Of a stretch of DNA of 9,801 bases, positions 5,175-9,801 are shown in pieces (positions within the stretch are counted from its first letter, which is position 1; each line of letters opens with the position of its first letter). Below the pieces are notes generated by a model. The model made no database searches. It saw only the letters and a program-made list of their open reading frames with translations, and was not told where the DNA came from. The position numbers and the translations under genes are program-made. Origin of the DNA: Caldisericota bacterium (lineage in GTDB: Bacteria > Bipolaricaulota > Bipolaricaulia > Bipolaricaulales > Bipolaricaulaceae); assembly GCA_013151115.1 (NCBI GenBank), contig JAADIW010000103.1:1-9801 (forward strand), written 5' to 3'.

Positions 5175-6389
5175 ATGGCAAAGGAGAAGTTTGTCCGTAC
5201 GAAGCCGCACCTGAACGTGGGGACGATCGGACACATCGATCACGGGAAGACCACCCTCACCGCGGCCATCACCAAGGTCCTGGCCATGAAGGGGCTCGCC
5301 AAGGAGCGCTCCTACGACGAGGTGGCCAAGGCCGACGCCAAGCTGTTCCGCCGCGACGAGACGAAGATCCTGACCGTGAACGTGGCCCACGTGGAGTACG
5401 AGACCGAGAACCGGCACTACGCCCACATCGACTGCCCCGGCCACGCGGACTACGTGAAGAACATGATCACCGGCGCCGCCCAGATGGACGGGGCCATCCT
5501 GGTCGTGTCCGCCGCCGACGGCCCCATGCCCCAGACCCGCGAACACGTGCTCCTCGCGCGCCAGGTGAACGTGCCCGCCATCGTCGTCTTCCTCAACAAG
5601 GTGGACATGGTCGACGACCCGGAGCTCGTGGACCTGGTGGAGATGGAGGTACGCGATCTCCTCAAGGAATATGACTATCCGGGCGACGAGGTCCCGGTGA
5701 TCCGGGGTTCGGCCCTCCAGGCCCTCAAGGCCACCTCCCTGGATGACCCGGCCGTCAAGCCCATCCTCGACCTCCTCGAGGCCCTGGATAACTACATCCC
5801 GCTCCCCAAGCGCGAGGAGGACAAGCCGTTCCTCATGCCCATCGAGGACGTGTTCTCCATCAAGGGCCGCGGCACCGTGGTGACCGGCCGTGTGGAGCGC
5901 GGACGCCTGCGCCCGGGCGATGAGGTGGAGATCGTGGGGCTCACCGACGAGATCAAGAAGACCGTGGCCACCTCCATCGAGATGTTCAACAAGGTGCTGG
6001 ACGAGGCCATCGCCGGCGACAACATCGGCGTGTTGCTGCGCGGCATCGAAAAGGACGAGGTGGAGCGCGGTCAGGTCCTGGCCGCCCCCGGGACCATCAC
6101 CCCGCACACCGAGTTCTTGGCCCAGGTGTACGTCCTCTCCAAGGACGAGGGCGGCCGCCATACCCCGTTCTTCTCGGGGTACAAGCCGCAGTTCTTCTTC
6201 CGCACCACCGACGTCACCGGCGAGATCCAGCTCCCCGAGGGCGTCGAGATGGTGATGCCCGGGGACAACGTGGACGGCCTCCGCTGCAAGCTCATCAAGC
6301 CCGTGGCCCTGGAGAAGGGGCAGCGGTTCGCCATCCGCGAGGGCGGCCGCACCGTGGGCGCGGGCGTGGTGACGGAAATCATCAAGTGA
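5175..6389 (+). CDS. tuf: Elongation factor Tu with atypical switch I
   Basis: EF-Tu, the GTPase that brings aminoacyl-tRNA to the ribosomal A site (404 aa; usual length about 394-405). The G domain shows GHIDHGKT (19-26), DCPGH (86-90, catalytic His90), NKVD (141-144) and SAL (179-181), all intact. Domains II and III follow the usual pattern, for example VFSIKGRGTVVTGRVERG, GGRHTPFFSGY and TTDVTGEI. The exception is switch I (about residues 47-72). The near-invariant EEKxRGITI is replaced by RRDETKILTV, and the stretch is about five residues longer than usual. The Thr that coordinates Mg2+ (T67) is kept, while the preceding Arg-Gly become Lys-Ile. The other two frames over this stretch do not restore the motif, so a simple frameshift is excluded. 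AAGGAGGT (5158-5165) precedes the ATG by 9 nt. rpmG follows after one base. Confidence 0.97.
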   Translation: MAKEKFVRTKPHLNVGTIGHIDHGKTTLTAAITKVLAMKGLAKERSYDEVAKADAKLFRRDETKILTVNVAHVEYETENRHYAHIDCPGHADYVKNMITGAAQMDGAILVVSAADGPMPQTREHVLLARQVNVPAIVVFLNKVDMVDDPELVDLVEMEVRDLLKEYDYPGDEVPVIRGSALQALKATSLDDPAVKPILDLLEALDNYIPLPKREEDKPFLMPIEDVFSIKGRGTVVTGRVERGRLRPGDEVEIVGLTDEIKKTVATSIEMFNKVLDEAIAGDNIGVLLRGIEKDEVERGQVLAAPGTITPHTEFLAQVYVLSKDEGGRHTPFFSGYKPQFFFRTTDVTGEIQLPEGVEMVMPGDNVDGLRCKLIKPVALEKGQRFAIREGGRTVGAGVVTEIIK

Positions 6390-6390
6390 T

Positions 6391-6552
6391 ATGGCGAAAA
6401 AGGACAACATCCTGTTGGTGAGCCTGGCCTGTGCCGAATGCGGGCGCAGGAATTATCACACCACGCGCAATCGCCAGAACCGGCGGGACAAGTTGGTCCT
6501 GCGGAAGTACTGCAGGTGGTGTCGTCGCCACACGACCCACAAAGAGGTTTAA
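6391..6552 (+). CDS. rpmG: 50S ribosomal protein L33
   Basis: A 53 aa large-subunit protein near the E site. It is of the zinc-ribbon type, with two Cys pairs, CAEC (14-17) and CRWC (41-44). These flank the basic segment RRNYHTTRNRQNRRDKL typical of L33 (compare NYxTxKNRRN). The gene starts one base after the tuf stop with little Shine-Dalgarno of its own, suggesting translation coupled to tuf. Its TAA stop is the first part of a TAAAAT hexamer upstream of tRNA-Trp. The tuf-rpmG-tRNA-Trp-secE order is common in bacteria and supports the call. Confidence 0.96.
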   Translation: MAKKDNILLVSLACAECGRRNYHTTRNRQNRRDKLVLRKYCRWCRRHTTHKEV

Positions 6553-6555
6553 AAT
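6550..6555 (+). promoter_or_regulatory. -10-like hexamer before tRNA-Trp
   Basis: TAAAAT (5/6) begins with the rpmG stop codon and ends 11 nt before tRNA-Trp. The -35 position at 17 bp spacing reads GCCACA, matching consensus only in its last three bases. It may be an internal promoter for tRNA-Trp-secE-nusG. Confidence 0.4.
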
Positions 6556-6566
6556 AAGGGGTGGAC

Positions 6567-6639
6567 AGGCCCGTAGCTCAACTGGCAGAGCACCGGACTC
6601 CAAATCCGGAGGTTGGGGGTTCGAGTCCCTCCGGGCCTG
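6567..6639 (+). tRNA. tRNA-Trp (anticodon CCA)
   Basis: The acceptor stem is AGGCCCG (6567-6573) with CGGGCCT (6632-6638). The D stem is GCTC/GAGC. The anticodon stem is CCGGA/TCCGG around CTCCAAA, giving CCA at 6600-6602. The T stem is GGGGG/CCCTC around TTCGAGT. Discriminator G6639 is the expected tryptophan identity base. The 3' CCA is not encoded (CAA follows). It lies between rpmG and secE, a common bacterial position. Confidence 0.97.
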
Positions 6640-6654
6640 CAAGGGGGACGATCG

Positions 6655-6843
6655 ATGATCCAGAAGATCAAGGATTACTTTCGGGCCGTAATCGCTGAGG
6701 CCAAGAAGGTCAGTTGGCCCTCTTGGCAACAGGTGGCGGCCTTCACGGCCCTGATCCTCATCATGGTGGTGGCCCTGGCGATCTACCTGGGCCTCGTGGA
6801 CACCGTCGTGAAGGCCATCCTCAGCGCCCTCCTAAAGAGGTAA
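6655..6843 (+). CDS. secE: Preprotein translocase subunit SecE
   Basis: A 62 aa inner-membrane protein that clamps SecY in the Sec translocon. It is the short bacterial form: an amphipathic N-terminal helix (residues about 2-17), the conserved cytoplasmic hinge KKVSWPSWQQV (17-27), one membrane helix (about 28-49) and a short basic tail. ATG 6655 was preferred over an upstream in-frame ATG inside tRNA-Trp, because AAGGGGG (6641-6647) lies just before it and the protein then begins at the usual place. It is 26 nt upstream of nusG, the near-universal arrangement. Confidence 0.96.
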   Translation: MIQKIKDYFRAVIAEAKKVSWPSWQQVAAFTALILIMVVALAIYLGLVDTVVKAILSALLKR

Positions 6844-6869
6844 AGCAGAGAAACGAGAACCCGACGAGG

Positions 6870-7970
6870 ATGCAGCGCAAAAAGTGGTATGCCATCCAGA
6901 CCTCCGCCGGTTCCGAGCTGCGCGTGAAGAAACAACTCGAGGAGCGCGTGCGCCAGCTCGGCTGGGAGCGGTATTTCGAGCCCATCCGTCGGGACGGCGA
7001 GGTGGAGTACTTCCTCGTCCCGGTGGAGGAGGTGGTCACCTCCCGTTCCCGCCGTGGCCGCGCCACCGAGTACCGGGTCTCATACGATTACGACCTGCTG
7101 GTGAACAACAACGAGCGGGTGGAACGGGGGACCCTCATCGCCCGCCGCCCCCCGCGGCATCTCCCGAAGCCGGCCAGGGTGGTGTCCATCGAGCCCATGT
7201 GGCGTATCGTGGTGGAGCGGGTGGACCGCACCGAGAAGGAATACCTGGTCCCCCAGGACAAGCAGCTCCGCCGGGACATCCGCGTGGGCGAACGGGTGCG
7301 CGCCGGGGTCCCCATCACCACCGATTCCGATTCCCGCTACCGCATCGACATCCAGGGCCAGATCGTGGCCAGGGAGAAGGTCCGCCGCGTCACCCTGGAA
7401 TACGCCGATGGGACCCGTGAAACGAGGATCATCCCCGAGGAGCTCTGCCCCCGGCTCCGCGAGGGCCAGGAGCTCCCCGAGGGGTTCGAGATCGAGCGCG
7501 AACACAAGATCTATGCCAACGCCTCCGGCCTGGTGAAGGTCAAGGAATACAAGGAGAAGCGTGTGATCTCCATCCACCGGATCGAGAAGCGGCGGCTCTT
7601 CCCCGGGTACGTGTTCGCCAAGATGGGGCTCGACGAGGAGCAGATGCGGGAGCTGCTCGCGGGGATCGAGGGGGCTCGGTTCGTGGGGAACCGGTTCCAC
7701 CCCATCCCCATCGATGGGCAGGAGATGCTCGCGGTGCAGCGTTCCGCCGGGCTGGCCGAGGCGCCCACGGTGGAGGAGGAGCGCAAGCCCAGGGTGGAGG
7801 TGGAGTTCGAGGTCGGCGAGATCGTCCAGATCATCGAGGGGCCCTTCGCGGACTTCACCGGCGAGATCAAGGAGATCGACAAGGAGGCCGAGGAGGCGGT
7901 GGTATCGGTCAAGATCTTTGGCCGGGAGCTACCGGTGCGGATAAGCTTGGACGGCATCGCCAAGATCTAA
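6870..7970 (+). CDS. nusG: Transcription factor NusG with large NGN insertion
   Basis: NusG/Spt5 family factor that binds the RNA polymerase clamp through its NGN domain and recruits ribosomal protein S10 or Rho through its KOW domain. At 366 aa it is about twice the usual 175-190 aa. The NGN domain starts with KKWYAIQTSAGSE (4-16) and runs to about PVEEV (51-55). It is then interrupted by about 180 residues and resumes at RRLFPGYVFAKM (241-252). The C-terminal KOW domain begins at FEVGEIVQIIEGPFADFTG (313-331) and ends with FGRELPVRISLDGIAKI. The insertion sits where Thermotoga maritima NusG carries its extra domain II, and the two seem homologous from remembered sequence (VNN..V..G.LIA, LFPGYVF). 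The ATG at 6870 has only a weak leader, but the protein start aligns with other NusGs. rplK follows after 13 nt. Confidence 0.96.
   Translation: MQRKKWYAIQTSAGSELRVKKQLEERVRQLGWERYFEPIRRDGEVEYFLVPVEEVVTSRSRRGRATEYRVSYDYDLLVNNNERVERGTLIARRPPRHLPKPARVVSIEPMWRIVVERVDRTEKEYLVPQDKQLRRDIRVGERVRAGVPITTDSDSRYRIDIQGQIVAREKVRRVTLEYADGTRETRIIPEELCPRLREGQELPEGFEIEREHKIYANASGLVKVKEYKEKRVISIHRIEKRRLFPGYVFAKMGLDEEQMRELLAGIEGARFVGNRFHPIPIDGQEMLAVQRSAGLAEAPTVEEERKPRVEVEFEVGEIVQIIEGPFADFTGEIKEIDKEAEEAVVSVKIFGRELPVRISLDGIAKI
7038..7580 (+). other. NusG domain II-like insertion
   Basis: This part of nusG encodes residues about 57-237, inserted in the NGN domain. It is rich in Arg, Glu and Val and predicted to be mostly beta. 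Three similar units of about 45-50 residues can be aligned by eye, starting near residues 80, 139 and 198. They share the pattern [N/G][E/Q]x[V/L]xxGxxI, then a small-residue turn ahead of [V/I]xxx, then a Val/Ile strand and a closing [V/I/F]P. The repeats and fold are inferred from sequence. Confidence 0.6.
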
Positions 7971-7983
7971 TAAGGAGGAAGGG

Positions 7984-8415
7984 ATGGCTAAGCAGGTCGC
8001 GGCCAAGATCAAATTGCAGATCCCCGCGGGCCAGGCGAGCCCGGCGCCGCCGGTGGGGCCGGTGCTGGGCATGCACAAGGTCAACATCATGGAGTTCTGC
8101 AAGAAGTTCAACGAGGCCACCAAGAACGAGGAGCCCGGGATCCTGATCCCGGTGGAGATCACCGTCTACTCCGATCGGTCCTTCGACTTCGTGCTCAAGC
8201 AGCCCCCGGTCTCCGTCCTCCTGAAGAAGGCGGCGGGGATCGAGAAGGGATCGCCCGAGCCCAACCGCATCAAGGTGGGAAAGGTCACCATGGAGCAGGT
8301 GCGGCGCATCGCCGAGCGGAAACTCCCCGACATGAACACCAAGGACCTCGAGGCCGCGATCCGTATGGTCCTCGGCACGGCCAAGAACATGGGAATCGAG
8401 GTGGTCGAGGGATGA
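7984..8415 (+). CDS. rplK: 50S ribosomal protein L11
   Basis: A 143 aa protein that binds 23S rRNA in the GTPase-associated centre and helps stimulate factor GTPases. The N-terminal domain has the proline-rich loop QASPAPPVGP (17-26). The C-terminal RNA-binding domain ends in the family signature LGTAKNMGIEV. The usual GPALGQxGVNI reads GPVLGMHKVNI, with Met30 for Gln and Lys32 for Gly. A perfect TAAGGAGG (7971-7978) lies five bases before ATG. It overlaps rplA by four bases (ATGA). Confidence 0.98.
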   Translation: MAKQVAAKIKLQIPAGQASPAPPVGPVLGMHKVNIMEFCKKFNEATKNEEPGILIPVEITVYSDRSFDFVLKQPPVSVLLKKAAGIEKGSPEPNRIKVGKVTMEQVRRIAERKLPDMNTKDLEAAIRMVLGTAKNMGIEVVEG

Positions 8416-9116
8416 AGCGCTCCAAGCGGTACCTCGAGACGGTGGCGGTGGTGGAGAAGACCCGGGTCTACCCGGTGCGGGAGGCCATCGAGCTCATGAA
8501 GCGGACGGCCACGGCCAGGTTCGATGAGACCGCCGAGGCCGCGTTCAACCTGGGGATCAACCCCTCCCAGTACCCCATCCGGGGCACGGTGGTCCTGCCT
8601 CACGGTATCGGGAGGACCGTGCGGGTGCTGGTGTTCGCCCGGGGCGAGAAGATCCGCGAGGCCGAGGAGGCCGGGGCCGACTACGTGGGCGGGGAGGAGC
8701 TCGCCGAGCGGATCCAAAAGGAGGGGTGGCTCGAGTTCGACCGGGTGATCGCCACCCCCGACATGATGCCGGTGGTGGGGAAGCTCGGCCGGATCCTCGG
8801 TCCCCGGGGCCTCATGCCCTCGCCCAAGACCGGTACCGTCACCATGGACGTCGCCCGCGTTGTCAAGGAGATGAAGCAGGGGATGGTGGAGTTCCGTGCC
8901 GACCGCTACGGGATCGTCCATGCCCCCTTCGGGAAGGTCTCCTTCGACACGGAGAAGCTCCTGGAGAACTTGGTGGCCCTGACCCGGGCGATCCTGGACC
9001 GGCGGCCCGAGGGGTTCAAGGGCCGCTACCTCCAGCGCGTCACCATCTCCTCCACCATGGGCCCCGGGATCCCGGTGGACGAGCGGGAGCTCATCCAGCT
9101 CGCGCAGAAGCTTTGA
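8412..9116 (+). CDS. rplA: 50S ribosomal protein L1
   Basis: A 234 aa protein of the mobile L1 stalk, which moves deacylated tRNA out through the E site. In many bacteria it is also a translational repressor of the L11-L1 operon. Family hallmarks are present: RGTVVLPHGIGR (57-68), GKLGRILGPRGLMPSPKTGT (123-142) and the RNA-contacting TMGPG (215-219). The loop before RGTVVLPHG reads INPSQYPI, about two residues shorter than the usual DPRKADQMV. Translation is coupled to rplK by ATGA overlap. rplJ follows after 10 nt. Confidence 0.98.
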   Translation: MKRSKRYLETVAVVEKTRVYPVREAIELMKRTATARFDETAEAAFNLGINPSQYPIRGTVVLPHGIGRTVRVLVFARGEKIREAEEAGADYVGGEELAERIQKEGWLEFDRVIATPDMMPVVGKLGRILGPRGLMPSPKTGTVTMDVARVVKEMKQGMVEFRADRYGIVHAPFGKVSFDTEKLLENLVALTRAILDRRPEGFKGRYLQRVTISSTMGPGIPVDERELIQLAQKL

Positions 9117-9126
9117 GGGGGACGAG

Positions 9127-9651
9127 ATGCCGAGACCGGAGAAAGTAGCCCAGGTTCAGGCCCTCAAGGAGAAGCTCTCCAAGGCCCAAGCACTGGTGTT
9201 GGTGGAGTACCTGGGGATCCCCGCGCCGGAGATGGTGGAGCTGCGGGAATATATGAAGGAGAAGGGCCTGGAGTTCAGGGTGATCAAGAACACCCTCACC
9301 CGCATCGCCGCCGAGGAGCTGGGCCTCGTGGAGCTCACCAAGTACCTCCACGGGCCCAACGCCATCGTTATCGGCTACGACGACCCCACGGTCCCCTTCC
9401 GGGCGGTGCGGGAGTCGCGCAAGAAGTTCCCGCAGCTCAAGGTGAAGGTGGGGATCTTCGAGGGTGAGACGCTTCCCCCCGAGGAAGCGGATAAAATAGC
9501 GGACCTCCCCACCCGGGAGGAGCTCTTGGCGCGGCTCGCCGGGGCGATCGCGGGCCCGATCCGGGGCCTGGCCGTTGCCCTGGCGGGCATCCTGCGTAAG
9601 CTTGTGGTGGCCCTTTCGGAAGTCCAAAAGAAGAAGGAGGCGTCGTCATGA
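9127..9651 (+). CDS. rplJ: 50S ribosomal protein L10
   Basis: A 174 aa stalk base protein that anchors L12 dimers to 23S rRNA beside L11. The N-terminal RNA-binding domain is typical: KLSKAQALVLVEYLGI (16-31), the L10-type helix MVELREYMKEKGLEFRVIKNTL, and later GPNAIVIGYDDP. The C-terminal part is a long helix of Ala, Leu and Ile ending in a Lys-rich tail, as expected for the L12-binding helix. GAGGGGG (9115-9121) lies five bases before ATG. The 10 nt gap after rplA leaves no room for the long structured rplJ leader known from Escherichia coli. It overlaps rplL by four bases. Confidence 0.98.
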   Translation: MPRPEKVAQVQALKEKLSKAQALVLVEYLGIPAPEMVELREYMKEKGLEFRVIKNTLTRIAAEELGLVELTKYLHGPNAIVIGYDDPTVPFRAVRESRKKFPQLKVKVGIFEGETLPPEEADKIADLPTREELLARLAGAIAGPIRGLAVALAGILRKLVVALSEVQKKKEASS

Positions 9652-9801
9652 CCAAAGAGGAAATCCTGCAAGCCATCGAGGAGATGTCGGTAAAGGAGCT
9701 GGCTGAGCTCGTGGCCGCTATCGAGGAGCGGTTCGGGGTCTCGGCCCAGGCCGCGGTGCCCGTGGCGGTGGCCGCCGCCCCCGGGGCCGGCGCCGCCCCC
9801 G
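9648..9801 (+). CDS. rplL: 50S ribosomal protein L7/L12, 5' part
   Basis: The first 51 codons of the L12 stalk protein, cut by the window edge. The N-terminal dimerisation and L10-binding helices are visible (MTKEEILQAIEEMSVKELAELV). They are followed by the start of the Ala/Pro/Gly hinge (AAAPGAGAAP). L12 recruits EF-Tu, EF-G and other GTPases to the ribosome. Translation begins in an ATGA overlap with rplJ and has its own strong leader AAGAAGGAGG (9631-9640), consistent with L12 being made in excess of L10. Confidence 0.96.
   Translation, partial: MTKEEILQAIEEMSVKELAELVAAIEERFGVSAQAAVPVAVAAAPGAGAAP

Noticed and set aside
5313..5390. Compensated frameshift as the cause of the odd EF-Tu switch I
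   Set aside because: Reading the other two frames across this stretch did not recover RGITI or any EF-Tu-like sequence, and length and codon use are normal.
5046..6410. A 454-codon open frame on the minus strand opposite tuf
   Set aside because: It lies antisense to the strongly conserved tuf, has a His/Gly/Leu/Val-rich low-information composition, and matches no known family. It is a by-product of GC-rich codon use.
1..9801. CRISPR array, insertion sequence, prophage or attachment site
   Set aside because: No regularly spaced repeats, transposase, terminal inverted repeats or phage genes were seen. Although tRNAs are common integration sites, no tRNA 3'-end duplicate was noticed.

Overview
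This is a GC-rich bacterial chromosomal segment. It ends in the classic translation/transcription block tRNAs - tuf - rpmG - tRNA-Trp - secE - nusG - rplK - rplA - rplJ - rplL. The machinery is clearly bacterial: short single-span SecE, four-Cys L33 and bacterial L1/L10/L11/L12. Two traits hint at a deep-branching, possibly thermophilic lineage. NusG carries a large insertion inside its NGN domain, like that of Thermotoga maritima NusG, and there is an EF-G-like paralogue with a decayed GTPase domain. A lineage such as Bipolaricaulota (OP1/Acetothermia) would fit, but this is a guess; the sequence alone does not fix the taxon.

Layout. (1) Positions 1-538: the 3' end of an unrecognised gene, then a membrane-anchored ComEA-type helix-hairpin-helix DNA-binding protein. 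(2) Positions 501-1691, minus strand: a membrane-anchored, purple-acid-phosphatase-like metallophosphoesterase that converges on and overlaps the ComEA-like gene. (3) Positions 1692-1854: a divergent intergenic region with a strong promoter for the rightward operon. (4) Positions 1855-4773: a tightly overlapping three-gene operon of EF-G-like protein, CBS-pair/ACT-like protein and YjbQ-family protein. (5) Positions 4748-5111: tRNA-Thr(TGT), tRNA-Tyr(GTA) and tRNA-Thr(GGT). (6) Positions 5175-6552: tuf and rpmG. (7) Positions 6567-7970: tRNA-Trp(CCA), secE and nusG. (8) Positions 7984-9801: rplK, rplA, rplJ and the start of rplL, running off the window.

The right half is one functional unit. 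EF-Tu delivers aminoacyl-tRNAs, four of whose tRNA genes lie here. SecE is part of the protein-export channel. NusG couples RNA polymerase to the ribosome or to Rho. L11, L1, L10 and L12 form the factor-binding stalk and the L1 stalk, where EF-Tu and EF-G act. The EF-G paralogue upstream is probably ribosome-related, but its partners cannot be told from sequence.

Most notable observations: EF-Tu has a rewritten switch I in which the near-universal RGITI is KILTV, in an otherwise ordinary protein. The EF-G paralogue has lost key residues of several G motifs, including the DxxGH Asp and His. The NusG insertion looks like three tandem beta-rich repeats. All four tRNA genes have a TARAAT hexamer 11-16 nt upstream, two of them overlapping the stop codon of the preceding gene. 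No CRISPR array, insertion sequence or phage gene was seen, and no gene-free stretch exceeds 300 bp.
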